Shown: positions 10,086 through 21,321 of the stretch, piece by piece
How the letters are laid out: each line of letters starts with the position of its first letter
Numbering within the stretch: position 1 is the first letter of the stretch
From: Arsenophonus sp052171895
GTDB lineage: Bacteria > Pseudomonadota > Gammaproteobacteria > Enterobacterales > Enterobacteriaceae
Reading direction: 5' to 3'
Length of the DNA: 64,000 nt
Assembly: GCA_052171895.1 (NCBI GenBank)
Contig: JBQMRN010000002.1
Location: 186,001-250,000, forward strand
The notes under the pieces: model-generated
Told to the model about the DNA's origin: nothing
Databases searched by the model: none
What the model saw: only the letters and a program-made list of their open reading frames with translations
Made by a program: the position numbers and the translations under genes

Positions 10086-10366
10086 GCTATATTAACGCAT
10101 CCTCCCTCCTGTTTGCAAGACATCTGAAATTTAGATATTGAGGGGCAGTTGTTACAGATCTATATCCAACCTTGTTACAGCCATTACGCCGGGGCCTCTA
10201 TGTAATCCGCTGACTTTCGCACCTTATTCTCCTAAAGGGCTTTAAGTTCAAGAAACAATCCAGGTTTAGCAAAGTCTAGATCTTACCTATCGTTGTCATC
10301 ACTATGATTCCCTATGCAACATTTTATATTCACCATTAATATTTAAAAGAGTTAATCTTTATCAAA

Positions 10367-11422
10367 GGTTATGTTGGCAAAGGAAAGGTTATTTCTTTGC
10401 TGGCATAGCAATTTGTAGGCACGTCTATATTTTAATTGTTCTAGTTTTAAACAATCTTTTCCAGCCAAGATAATTCGATAAATAAAACGACTCTACAGCA
10501 TGGAATCTACTCCTCAGCCATTCTTTTAATCAGTTAATATAGCTATTCACATTTTAAATGTGGAATTCTTTAGCAATAATTCTATGATTATCTAGCCTTA
10601 TTTTAAGCGATTCTGACTAATTTCATACTAGCTAGCAAAGGTTTCGTATCATTAGCTCCATCCGAATAAAGGATGGATTCTTTATCGATGATCTGCTTAA
10701 AAAGCCCTAACAGAGTCTTATTAAACTTTTCAAGAATCTCATCGTTTACATGGACCCACCCTATTGATCTCGGAGGATTAAGAGCGCGATTCGTTCGTTC
10801 CTTTTATCTCCTTTTTTCTGCGTTTTCTAGCTTTTCCTATGTGGAATATAATGCTTCCCTTTAAAGGATTCAGGGAAAATGTTTTTTCAATTTTAACAAT
10901 ACCAGTTAGTATATTTATGTTGGCTGTCGCCGCTGAAGAAAGGAAGGAGTGAGGAGTGACGCCAATCGTTAATCTAAAACACTATTTTAAATCAATGCCT
11001 GTTTGTTTCATTGACTCACGTAAAGTCAAGCTATTCAACATACATCGCAGATAACTAATCATTTATCCTTTTGATGTCATATCGCCAGAGGACTTTCAGT
11101 ATAATTGTTAAATGTTTTTCTGTAATCTAAGTATTTTATAACGATATTGCTATAACCATAATGAATGTTCACAGCGGATAAATATGTTCAGTATGACAAT
11201 ATGGGCAGGATAAAGTGGAATGAATTGCTTCAATGCATATAAATCGACATTATCCGATAGATTGTCGCTGAGCCAGCTAATGAGATGTCGCTTTATGTTA
11301 GCAAGGAGCGAGGAAATATTTTTTTGATCTGTATGACTGTTTCCTGTTTCATGGCAATCTCTGTAGCGAAAATCCTTCATACAGTATCATGGATTTCTAC
11401 AAATAACCTTTACTAACATAGT
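10367..11422 (-). mobile_element. IS1595-family remnant, copy C
   Basis: Full-length copy bounded by GGTTATGTTGGCAAAGG and CCTTTACTAACATAGTC. It is flanked by TTATCAAA (10359-10366) and TTATCAAG (11423-11430), a target-site duplication with one mismatch. The transposase pieces are in several frames with stops, for example WLSDNLSDNVD and the DPSILYSDG... region read backwards near 10660. Confidence 0.87.
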
Positions 11423-11430
11423 CTTATCAA

Positions 11431-12535
11431 GGTATTTTACTCAAAACGGTCTGAGATGATAACGTGTTTTTTATCGTAGCTCAGATCATGGGCAAGCAAA
11501 GCCAACACAGCGTATGCGCTATCTTATTAGCCATTCCAATCAGCGCTAAGAGCTGGACGGCCGCCTTTTTATTATGGCTGTTAAACTCCAAGGGTGAGGG
11601 TTCTTTGAAAAGTAGTATTGCGTAGGCGGCGATACCACCCCTCGTATCATGGATAAACAACCTTCGCAGATAGATATAACTACGTTTGCTAATACCTTCC
11701 AGTAGCCCCGTACCTTCCAGCCAATGCTAGTTTGTTTTTACACTAGCCAGATATTAGCTAGAGAACTTTCGTCTTGAGCGGAAACGCATTAGCATTTCCC
11801 ATTGAAGTAACTGCGGCAGCGGCAATAAGCAGCCAAACACTAAGAATTTGTATAATTTTCTGACATGTCTCGTTCATGTTTTGCTAAGCCAGCCAGCTGC
11901 TCTTCTATCCTAACTATTTGAGTATCAAGGTCACTGAGTCGTCGATACTGCTCTTTAATCTGGTAAATCAGGAATGGCAGCAGGTTTTTCTTTCAAGCGA
12001 TTAAGCACTTCTGATATACTTTTGTTTAATGAGCCCAGCGCATTACGTCCTTATGTACCATTTCGCTAAACTCTAATAATAATTGATATAGCCCGTTAAT
12101 TTAGGGCATATGAAACTTCACCAGCTGGGCTGGTATGTTGTAGCGGCGGATTTCTTATCTAGAGATAGCACAGCCTGTTGCTCTTCGATTTTGACGCCTT
12201 ATCGCTTTACTAGGTTGTTGAATCACCTCTAGATAGCACAAGAATCCATAACGTTATTTTGTTTCCCATCAAGAACACTTTAATTAATTTACCTTGAAGT
12301 AAATGAATTTTATATCCTAGTTTTTCTAGTTCATGAGCCCAATACTGAGAACCAAAACAGGCTTCCTTGCTTAAGAGAAGGTTCACGATTACTGAAATAT
12401 TTTAATAAAGCATATTGATCTTGCTTAACTCGTTTATCGATAATTTCACCTTTATATTCATTAATGAAATAGACTTGCGTCAGATGTTTTGTAATATCAA
12501 TGCCAAGAGAGGTAATATTTCATATCATGGATCCT
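11431..12535 (-). mobile_element. IS110-family remnant
   Basis: Minus-strand remains of an IS110-family transposase, which uses a DEDD RuvC-like N-terminal domain and a C-terminal Transposase_20 domain. From the right, the start reads MIWNITSLGIDITKHLTQVY then FINEYKGEIIDKRVKQDQYA. The C-terminal part, in shifting frames, has TSMGNANAFPLKT, CKNKLALAGRYGATG and SAYAVLALLAHDL, positions equivalent to the GVGPLTA...WLGL.P...GISKRG...NK.ARI.W.LL pattern. Many stops. It is the only copy of this family here. Confidence 0.75.
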
Positions 12536-12729
12536 CCAGTTATCAGAGAGCTTTAGGCATCCCGTCACCATGATCCTGAAAGTATACGGGGATTCACATT
12601 TTAGCTGCTGACCCTTCGTTATAATTAAATAGTTGTGGGATGATGCGTTTATTATATTTTTTAAAATCCATTCATAAAATAGATCTATTACAATAACATT
12701 CAGTTGTTTTCGGCAAATCATTTTACCTA

Positions 12730-12846
12730 ATTGTCACATCCAGAAAGATAGTATGATTTTTATTCAATAATTGAGCTTTAACTTTGAACCAATCTTTCAT
12801 AGACTCTAATGGAGTGTTACTAGCCAATACTAATTGGGATAATTCC
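12730..12846 (-). mobile_element. IS481-family C-terminal fragment, cut by IS256
   Basis: The minus strand reads LVLASNTPLESMKDWFKVKA and then KNHTIFLDVT, the typical end of IS481-family transposases (TP...MK.WY...PELF.KR.YN..G.D). It matches 21066-21225 and 50340-50460. The sequence breaks at 12846, exactly where the IS256 copy begins. Confidence 0.75.
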
Positions 12847-14258
12847 GAGTTATTAGCAAATCTGGTATATAACGGTCAGAGTAAGCTTTTCTTCGTTCTA
12901 ATGCTTTATGAATCTGTTCTCCATCCTTAAATTGCATGTTGTTTACCATTAGGTCACACAAGCAGATCAAGTCCTCTTAGCCGGTTCATCTTTTCTGAGC
13001 AGACTGTAGCAGTTTAAATAGCATTGAAAGGGTTGTTTGTCTTGAATTATAGTTCTTTTGGGCCCCTCCGCTTAGTAGCTTCATTGTCGCAAAAGCCAAT
13101 TTAATCAGATTCTTCATTTATTGACGCCTAATGCCCCTGACGAGAAATTGTGAATGCTAGAACTTTTTCTCGATTTTTTCCAGCTTCTTAATTGCTTCAG
13201 GATATTTCGCTGAAAATCATGTTAATAAAACATCAATGGCTTTATTAGCGATATCGCAGCTCTCTGTTAGCCATAAAACCTCCAGCGGAGCCTCAGCGTT
13301 AACTTTCAGTTACATACCTTTTGGGAGTAAAGCAAGTACATTAGCTATTTTGTGTATCCAACAGCGTTGGTGCTGCGTATCTATGGAATATCTTTGCCAT
13401 TGCATTTCAAAAATTAATGACGCTGCTCCCATAGCAAGCCTGGGAGATATGATTAATTCAAGCGCTTGTAGGCTATCGAGAAGTTTGGCCAAGTTCGCTT
13501 CTGACTTTTGATAAGCATCTTCGATCACAACTAGCTCCTTATATGCATGTTTAGTGACGACGATAATTACAGCAGGTAAAGGTAATCATCTTGCCTGACA
13601 GGATTGTCTATGCTATCGGCCAAAAAATAAACATACCGCGTATTGATTAGATCTTGCAGATACCCTTGCCTGTGTTCTTCAAGCCATTGCTATTTCAATT
13701 TGCTGATGGTACTTAGCAGAGAGACCATGTGCTTTTTAGCTAGAAGCGCTCCATCCCATAGCTTCGTGAAAATTACTGATGGATATGCCTCCGCAGGTAT
13801 AGCTCATGGTAGCAACTCTTTGATGTTTTTCACGCTTCAGATAAGGTGGTAGCAAGGAGTTGTTGGAAGCATATTTCTTTGCTGGTGCGATCCCTGGCCT
13901 TAGGTACTTTAATCTCAACATCGCCAATACCAGTCTCTATAGTTCTCGCTGTGGCAAATAACCGTTATGGACGGCGGCATGGGGAAGCCAGTCAACAAGG
14001 AACTGGCAGCGTTCAGCATATTCTCGCAGCATGACTTTGAAGTCAGCCTAAACGGCGGTGCCTATCAGTTCGCATGGGACACCCATTACAAATGAGTTCA
14101 TGAAAGGGATCACAGGTGATATCTGTTTTTGCGGATACTTGTATAAGCTAGATTTTTCATGGCATATCATCTCTCTATTGCTGATATCATTTACGAAATT
14201 AATCAGTAGGATAGGCCACCATCTCCAAAACTCTATACACAAGAAATAAGTATAATTT
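12847..14258 (-). mobile_element. IS256-family remnant, copy C, inserted in IS481
   Basis: About 1.4-kb copy from GAGTTATTAGCAAATC to TATAATTT. The minus strand contains YLKREKHQRVATMSYTCGG, EANLAKLLDSLQALELIISP and other blocks of the Transposase_mut family in order. Frames are broken. The left flank is an IS481 remnant that does not resume on the right. Confidence 0.85.
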
Positions 14259-14650
14259 TATTATGTTATTTATATATGAAATATAAAGGTATTTACCTAA
14301 TAATTCTTATTTTAGAAATAATTGATAAATGCGCTTTTGCATTAACCTTTAGAAAAATTAAAATCCTTCCAGGATTTAAAATTATTTAATACATAAAAAG
14401 TATTGAATTAATTATTATGATATGGATTTTCATTATTTTGAGCATATTATTATAATAATATAAATAAAAATAGTAGTTTATATTATAATGTTTTATAAAA
14501 TAATAAATTATAGTTAATATAGTTATTATTATAGTTATAATGCTTTACTTATAAGCTAATTTTTAGCTCTTTTTTAGTTTATAGGAAATCAAATAAGCTT
14601 AAATTCTACATGCGTATTTATTTTATCATCCTAATAAAAGAGGAGATTTA
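14259..14650. other. AT-rich intergenic stretch before ybaL
   Basis: Nearly all A and T, with no readable gene remnant. It must hold the ybaL promoter, but the composition gives too many TATAAT-like hexamers to choose one. A good ribosome-binding site (AGAGGAG) lies just before the ATG at 14651. Confidence 0.6.
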
Positions 14651-16399
14651 ATGGATCATTCAGCATCATCTCTCATCACAACAATTGTTGGTGGTTTAGC
14701 TCTTGCCTATGTATTTGGTATGATTGCACAACGGCTAAGAATATCACCGCTAGTTGGGTATTTATTGGCCGGTGTTCTTATTGGTCCATTTACGCCAGGC
14801 TTTGTTGCAAATACAAATTTAGCCAGTGAGCTCGCCGAAATTGGTGTTATATTATTAATGTTTGGTGTTGGTTTACATTTTTCATTAAAAGATCTTTTAG
14901 CAGTAAAATCAATTGCTATTCCTAGTGCTATCGTTCAAATAATTATTGCCACCTTATTAGGTCTTGGTTTAGCCATGCTATTTGGTTGGGGAATATTTGC
15001 TGGAATTGTTTTTGGTCTTTGTCTCTCAACAGCTAGTACTGTAGTCTTATTAAGAGCATTAGAAGAACGCCAACTTATCGATAGTAAACGAGGCAAAATT
15101 GCCATTGGCTGGCTAATTGTGGAAGATTTAGTCATGCTCTTGACGTTAGTATTGCTGCCAGCAATTGCCGGTATTATTGATAGCAATAATGCTAATTTTA
15201 ATGAACTTGCAATTAAGTTAACCGTTACAGTTGGTAAAGTAGCTATTTTTATTATCATTACATTTTTTATTGGTCGCCAACTTATTCCATGGATACTAGC
15301 CCTTACTGCGGCAACCGGTTCTCGTGAATTATTCACACTAGCAGTTTTAGTACTAGCGCTCGGTATTGCCTACGCCGCAGTAACTTTATTTAATGCTTCT
15401 TTTGCCCTTGGCGCATTTTTCGCCGGCATGATTTTAAATGAATCTGAATTAAGTCATCGAGCTGCACAAGATACACTGCCTTTGCGAGATGCATTTGCAG
15501 TTTTGTTCTTTGTATCGGTTGGTATGCTTCTAGACCCTATCATATTAATAGAACATCCACTTGCTGTATTGGCGGTTTTAGCAATTATTACTATTGGTAA
15601 ATCAGTTGCCGCATTACTGTTAGTTAGACTATTTGGTCATAGCTTGGGTACTGCCTTAACTATCGCGATAAGTCTGGCACAAATCGGTGAATTCTCCTTC
15701 ATCTTGGCCGGAATGGGAATAATACTCAATATATTTGATAGTCAAGCACCAAACCTAATTTTAGCCTGTGCGATCATATCTATTATGATTAATCCATTGC
15801 TATTTAGCTTACTTGACCGTTATCTGAAAAAAACTGAAACGACAGAGGAAGAATTATTAAAAGAAACGAAGGAAGAAGTTATACAAATTCCTGTCAATAT
15901 TTGCGGTCATGCAATTATTGTTGGTTACGGTCGTGTTGGTACTATTCTGGCGAAAAAATTACGCCAAAAAAATATCCCGATTGTCGTTATCGAAAACACA
16001 CGCGATCGATTTGAAGAATTAGCCAAAAATGGCTTCTGCTCACTAATTGGCAATGCGGTAAATAAAGCACTGATGAAGCTGGCTCGCATAGATTGTGCTC
16101 AAACACTATTAGTTACCATTCTAAATGGGTATGAAGCAGGGCAAATTATTGAAAAGGCTAGGTCATTAAACCCTGATATCACTATTATTGTTTGTGCTAA
16201 CTATGATGATGAAGTTAGATATATTCGTGAACTGGGGGCAAATCATATCGTTGTAGGTGAATATGAAATTGCTAAAGCCATGTCACATTTTTTGGCTAAA
16301 AAGAAAACAGCTTGTTGTGCTATTAATAATCATGATGACAATTTAGTATCAAATAGTAAAGATTTAGATAAATACTTAAAACCTGATGCTTCCCTCTAA
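14651..16399 (+). CDS. ybaL: Monovalent cation:proton antiporter-2 family transporter with NAD-binding domain
   Basis: Inner-membrane CPA2/KefC-family transporter of unknown substrate. It has 582 residues; the E. coli homologue has 558 and is collinear. Residues about 1-385 form the hydrophobic antiporter domain (ISPLVGYLLAGVLIGPFTPG, FGLCLSTASTVVLLRALEER, FALGAFFAGMILNESELSHR). Residues about 415-530 form a TrkA-N (RCK) domain beginning HAIIVGYGRVGTILAKKL, with the GxGxxG nucleotide-binding loop. The E. coli KefB/C glutathione system is a paralogue; this sequence is closest to YbaL. An AGAGGAG ribosome-binding site precedes the ATG. It converges with gsk, its E. coli neighbour, with 60 bases between stops. 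Intact, surprising for a decaying genome. Confidence 0.93.
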   Translation: MDHSASSLITTIVGGLALAYVFGMIAQRLRISPLVGYLLAGVLIGPFTPGFVANTNLASELAEIGVILLMFGVGLHFSLKDLLAVKSIAIPSAIVQIIIATLLGLGLAMLFGWGIFAGIVFGLCLSTASTVVLLRALEERQLIDSKRGKIAIGWLIVEDLVMLLTLVLLPAIAGIIDSNNANFNELAIKLTVTVGKVAIFIIITFFIGRQLIPWILALTAATGSRELFTLAVLVLALGIAYAAVTLFNASFALGAFFAGMILNESELSHRAAQDTLPLRDAFAVLFFVSVGMLLDPIILIEHPLAVLAVLAIITIGKSVAALLLVRLFGHSLGTALTIAISLAQIGEFSFILAGMGIILNIFDSQAPNLILACAIISIMINPLLFSLLDRYLKKTETTEEELLKETKEEVIQIPVNICGHAIIVGYGRVGTILAKKLRQKNIPIVVIENTRDRFEELAKNGFCSLIGNAVNKALMKLARIDCAQTLLVTILNGYEAGQIIEKARSLNPDITIIVCANYDDEVRYIRELGANHIVVGEYEIAKAMSHFLAKKKTACCAINNHDDNLVSNSKDLDKYLKPDASL

Positions 16400-16459
16400 C
16401 TAACCCGATAAAAATAAATAAGGGGAAATATTAATATTGAGTTTTTCCTGATTTTTAAA

Positions 16460-17767
16460 TTACCGTTCCCAGTAAGATTCTTCTAAACTATCTTCTTTTT
16501 CAGGCAAACTTCTGGTTAAACGTGGTGAATGCTGGATAAGCACCTGATAACTAACTCTATTAGCATATTTACATACCTGTGCTAAGGAAGAATATGTCAA
16601 ATATGGCAAAAAATGTTTTGTTGAATTAGGAATATTTAAAAGATGAAAACGATTAGCAGTAATATCGTGTAATAAAGCAGACAGTGCACCATCACCAGCT
16701 CCATTGGTATTCATAATTTTTTCTGGGCCACCCATATAAGGCTCTATATATGAATAGATCCTAAAAGGAAGCTGACAATTTTTTTTTCTCATTGCTCGGC
16801 TAAATTCATAACGATTAAATTGCTTAATAGCGCCAGATAATAGAGGATGTTGAGTTTCTCTTTTATAGTTTGATTCAGTATAACCAGCCATGTAAAGTCC
16901 ATCAGCACCAGCAGTACAAAGTACTAAGTCAACCCAATCAAGCACTTTATCGGCAGCTAATAGTGGATTGTTAATGCCCGTCAACTCTAATGCTTCATCT
17001 TCGTTCATTGCCACAACAGAAACATATTTAGCGAGAAAATCCTGCCAAAACCAGGGGTCATCGGCAATAACAAATTTAGTACCCAATGTCAGCACAACTG
17101 GTACATCATGTTTTTTAGCATATTCTATTGCTTGTATTGTTGCGGCTGGCATCGGTTCGCCAGGTTGGCAGCGGACAAGATAAGCAGTAATAATCAATGC
17201 TGATGCTTCTGCAATAATTTGCTCTGGGATGCTATCAGGACGTAATTGGTTCATTAACCCAGGACTAATTGCAAATGTTCGTTCACTATTTTCCGTAATT
17301 AAAGTAAAACAGCGGCCAATAGGACCATCAACGCCTTGTAAATAATTTAAGTCCATCCGGCTTGAAGTATGGCATAAATAACGATATGCATAGCTGCCAA
17401 TTTGAATATTATTACACATCGTACCTAACAACACAGATCTATCATCAGCTAATAACGAGTAATTATGTAAAGTATTCCCTATTGTGCCACCAGCAAATTC
17501 ATGACTAATAAGATTAAGCTCTGTTAACTCACGATAAAGTTCTTCAGCAGTAGTTTCATTAATAACTAGTGAGTGCCCTTGACTGAGTTGATAACGCTGA
17601 ATAAAATCATTACCAATCTTTGCTTCAATATCAACCAATGTTTGATCTATTCCAACTATATATGCATGATTACTTTCACTATTGATTAACTCTTGCCTGG
17701 ATAATAAAGGATCTCGGAGACTAACAGGAAAATAGTGCTTGGACTTACGTTGACCAGGGAATTTCAT
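16460..17767 (-). CDS. gsk: Inosine-guanosine kinase
   Basis: PfkB-family (ribokinase-like) kinase that phosphorylates inosine and guanosine to IMP and GMP with ATP, a purine-salvage step in the cytoplasm. 435 residues against 434 in E. coli, starting MKFPGQRKSKHYFPVSLRDP. The substrate-side motif EFAGGTIGNTLHNYSLLADD is near residue 90-110, and the C-terminal kinase motif NTNGAGDGALSALLHD is near residue 350, with the catalytic aspartate of GAGD. No interruption. It converges with ybaL as in E. coli. Salvage of host nucleosides would be useful to a symbiont, which may explain its survival. Confidence 0.95.
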   Translation of the reverse strand: MKFPGQRKSKHYFPVSLRDPLLSRQELINSESNHAYIVGIDQTLVDIEAKIGNDFIQRYQLSQGHSLVINETTAEELYRELTELNLISHEFAGGTIGNTLHNYSLLADDRSVLLGTMCNNIQIGSYAYRYLCHTSSRMDLNYLQGVDGPIGRCFTLITENSERTFAISPGLMNQLRPDSIPEQIIAEASALIITAYLVRCQPGEPMPAATIQAIEYAKKHDVPVVLTLGTKFVIADDPWFWQDFLAKYVSVVAMNEDEALELTGINNPLLAADKVLDWVDLVLCTAGADGLYMAGYTESNYKRETQHPLLSGAIKQFNRYEFSRAMRKKNCQLPFRIYSYIEPYMGGPEKIMNTNGAGDGALSALLHDITANRFHLLNIPNSTKHFLPYLTYSSLAQVCKYANRVSYQVLIQHSPRLTRSLPEKEDSLEESYWER

Positions 17768-18177
17768 AATAGGTAGATTAGTAATGACGAAAAAGTAAGT
17801 TTAACATAACTAACATCATAGAGTAGTAAGAAATCACCTGCGGCTTATATAAAATAATCTTATTAGACTTTTTATTTGCAACTATTTAGATATGAGGTAA
17901 CAAAACATAAACATAACCAAAAATTAAACCAGCTATTCCAACTAATACTACCATATACGTTTGCTTAGTAGCTCCATGCTAAGCATGGCGGTAAATTTTG
18001 CTTTTGCATATATATCACCGGCTAGAAGCAAATATGTTTAGTATATAACGTCTGTAATTATTGGATATATTATTAGCTATTTAAAAGTTTAGGATTTAAT
18101 GGTAGGTGATCATTATCCTTGTTCAATATTGATTCAATAATGCTAGCTGTTTAGCTAAAGCTTCTGGAACATAGCAC
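17768..18177. other. Unassigned stretch between gsk and an IS91-like unit
   Basis: Holds the gsk upstream region. A short minus-strand hydrophobic piece (MVVLVGIAGLIFGYVYVLLP near 17900-17960) is readable but I cannot name it. Nothing else supported. Confidence 0.4.
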
Positions 18178-20035
18178 ACTATAGTGTGAGCAGCGCAGCA
18201 GCTACCTTGCTTCAGGGATGTTCATGATCTGAATACTGTTTTATATTCTGTGATATGTTAATTTTCAGGAATTCATCCAGATGTCTTGGAATAGGTTTGC
18301 TAAAAAGCGTAAACTGGGTAGGATAAGATTAGAAAAACAACACTGCGACTTCACGTATTACACCGCCTGTTTATTAAAAGCGATTTAGGGATATCTCCAT
18401 CCCGAAATGAATGATGAACAGACCAACTAAATTTTTATAACAAAAAAGCTTATAAATTAATCTGCCTAACTTTAACTCTCTATCCTAATTTTTTCTCGAC
18501 AAGCAAGTATTATCGTCTCTACTCATGATTATCCTAGGTTTTGAGCAAACGCCCATGGCAATTCGATAATGCTGGATACAACTGCATTGATGGGGAAGAC
18601 TGAAAGTATTCTTACCGATAAATTCATCAGCTATAGGGAAACTAGGTATAATCCCAGTCTTCTTCACCCCCCCTTTGACAAACATAAAGATAACTGGGAT
18701 GATAGACATGACGAATGCGGGCAGGATGACGATTTCTATTTCTCTGGTAAGATATCAAGAGGGTATAATTTATACAAATGTATAAAATATCCCCCCGCTT
18801 TCTGCCTAACTAAACTGCTTTTTAGCATTGATAAGGGCTGGAATAAATTTCTTGAAAAATATGCTGAAAGTGTCAACTCGTGGACTGTCTATCTGTCAAG
18901 CAAATGCTTGCCTTCAGAACTTCTGCCATTGGTTTGTCTTGTGGCTACTGTTCTGTTGTACCTCTCCTGAATGTTCCCACAGCTATTTTCTGCCAAAGCT
19001 GTAAGTTTTTCCCATAAAAGCCGGCAGTTCATGCAGCGTTAAAGCCACGGAGCAGTGGTTAGCACAGTAGGTTCATATTTTAGTCGATTGCAACTGGCAA
19101 TACATTACTTTCATTATTCCCCCTATCTTCTTTTGCCTTTTCAACAATAACTGCCTACGACTCAACGCTTTATTTCGCTCCCTCCCCCCTCTGAGCTATG
19201 CAGAGTGGGGCATGTAAATAGGCTATAGAAATTAGTATCTTCTGTGCCTTTCACACTTATAGTTGATAACTCAATCAACATCCGTATATTCATTTCTCCC
19301 TCACCCGTGGTAGTCCAGATATTAAAGATATGCATAACATGAGCTGTTCTTCAAAAAAGATCACGCGAAGATATCTAGCTGGGTCCTGTCATTCGGCTAT
19401 TGCGTCACAGGTATGACCTGATAAATCCCAGTAATTTTCCTGCTCTTATGGGCATATCCGTAAAATCGGAAGCACTGGCAGCGTTACCTGAAAGCACAGT
19501 ACTGACGTTACTGGAAAGTGCACTTCGCTAAAAAGACAAAAGGGGCATGGCATAGCGTGAAATACCTTGGTTCTACCTTAAAACGCCCACCACAGTATCT
19601 GCGTCAAAACTACGGCATTAACCAAGGGGGGGGGAAGTGCGCCGCCGGTGGTGGAGTGCTTGTACTTGTACATCATTATTATGATCACCGGACTAAGCAG
19701 TAGCGGCAAACCATGAGGCAGAAAGAGATGATCAGGCGCTATATTAGCCGTATTCGAGCTAGGTATGTTAAGATGGTGCCTTACTATGATTTCTTATCGA
19801 ATCATAAATAAGGAACATTATTACAGAAGATGTATAAGGTGCTGAAGATGAGATGGCTTACAAAAAACCGGGATGTTATTCGCCGTTCTGATGAAAAGAT
19901 TCCTGCACAGAAATTCGTATAAATATATTCTGTGTGGCGATAGAGGCTACTTTTTATCGACGCTCTCAGCTTAGCAAACAGGTAATGGAATTGTTGTCAG
20001 AAAGAATGCATAAAATACAAAAAACAATGATTATT
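18178..20035 (+). mobile_element. IS91-like unit, copy 1
   Basis: About 1.86 kb, matched along its length by the reverse copy at 27110-28912. The right half encodes a broken IS91-family Y2 (rolling-circle) transposase: ISIFCAFHTYS then LNQHPYIHFSLTRG (the HPHIH metal motif, second H now Y), HFAKKTKGAWHSVKYLG (19524 on), DHRTKQ, MIRRYISRIRARYVKMVPYY and DALSLANR. Stops, frameshifts and a run of nine G (19626-19634) break it. The left half (about 18178-18980) is not transposase; its minus strand reads VILPAFVMSIIPVIFMFVKG and IIPSFPIADEFIGKNTFS, conserved in copy 2, so it may be an accessory gene. Confidence 0.8.
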
Positions 20036-20349
20036 AATCTTAATTTATGGTTAATGCCTCTAAAATTAGTGAATTAGTAAAAGGAATACCACTCCGATAA
20101 AATCGGAACTTACAATAGACCAAGTAAACCAATTTTATCTTCTTTTAGCAAGAAAAGACGCCTTTTTGCCTTCATTTAAAGGCAATTCAGTTTCCTAACC
20201 ATAAATCTAATACAATAGGATGATCTAAATCATCTTTGAATAAAGTTATGAGTAGTTGAAACCGGTTTTTTGATCCAAATAGATTGCGCAATGGCTAACA
20301 AATTTTTTTACTGCTGAACTATAACCCGATTAGCATTTTTACAGGTGTT
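20036..20349. other. Unassigned stretch
   Basis: The minus strand has a short coding-like run (DDLDHPIVLDLWLGN, near 20190-20240) that I cannot assign to a family. It lies between IS91-like and IS256 remnants. No other signal. Confidence 0.35.
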
Positions 20350-21065
20350 AACTTATTAGCAAATCTGTTGTATGGGTATGGGGATCAGACTACGTTCTAG
20401 TCTGATGCTTTATAAATCTGTTTTCCATCCTTAAATTGGACGTTGTTTACCACTAGAGTCAGTAGGTTAAATCTCCTTAGCCGGTTCTAGTTTTCTGAAC
20501 AGATTCTACTAGCTTAAATACTATTGAAAGGGTTGTTTTTCTCTAACCACAGTTCTTCGCGCATTGGCTTCGTAGTCTCACTATCGCAAAAGTTGATTTA
20601 ATTGGGTTCCTCATTCTTATTGAGTCCTAATGCTCTGACGGGAAGTTATAGAGAATGCTAGCAATTCTTCTTGATCTTTCTCTAGCTTATTTATTGCTGC
20701 AGGATACTTTGCTGAAAATATTGCTAATAAAGCATCAATGGCTTTATTAACGATATCGCAGCTCTCTGCTACCCAAGGCCTCCTGCAAGTCAGCGTTAAC
20801 TTTTAGTTGTATGCTTTTGAGGAGTTGAAATTCAGCACATTAGCTATTTTTTTGTACCTAACAGAGTTGTCCCGGGTGTTCGGGAATATCTTTGCCATTC
20901 TATTCCAAAAACCAAGGGGTACCTGTCTCCCTTCTCAAGCCTTGGAGATACAGTTAAGTTAGGCGTGCTCGCAGGGTATTAAGAAGTTCAGCCAAGTTTG
21001 CTTATGACTCTCGATAAGCATTTTCGACCTCAAGTACCTTCTTACTTGCATTCAATTTTGGTCAA
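20350..21065 (-). mobile_element. IS256-family remnant, copy D, N-terminal half missing
   Basis: Carries one terminal end (AACTTATTAGCAAATCTG) and the C-terminal half of the transposase on the minus strand, up to the region of the second catalytic aspartate, then breaks at about 21065 into IS481 sequence. Frames are broken throughout. Confidence 0.8.
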
Positions 21066-21225
21066 TAGCTTAAAATCACTCTACATGGGCATGTTTGCCT
21101 GTACAATTAGGAATTATCTCAATCAGTATTAGCTAGTAAAACTCCATTGCAGTTTATGAAAGATTAATTCAAAGTTAAACCTATATTATTTAAAAAAACA
21201 TACTATCTTTTGGGATCTGACAACT
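21066..21225 (+). mobile_element. IS481-family C-terminal fragment
   Basis: Plus strand reads LKITLHGHVCLYN, SQSVLASKTPLQFMKD and FKVKPILFKKTYYLLGSDN, the end of an IS481-family transposase. About 160 bases; the rest of the element is absent. Ends about 100 bases before ffh. Confidence 0.75.
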
Positions 21226-21321
21226 ATTCTTATGAAACTCCATGCAGAGATTGAATTATCATCGTGTTATATTAAAAATTAACTGATAGAAGATCCATTT
21301 AATAAAAATTGAGTTAAGCAT

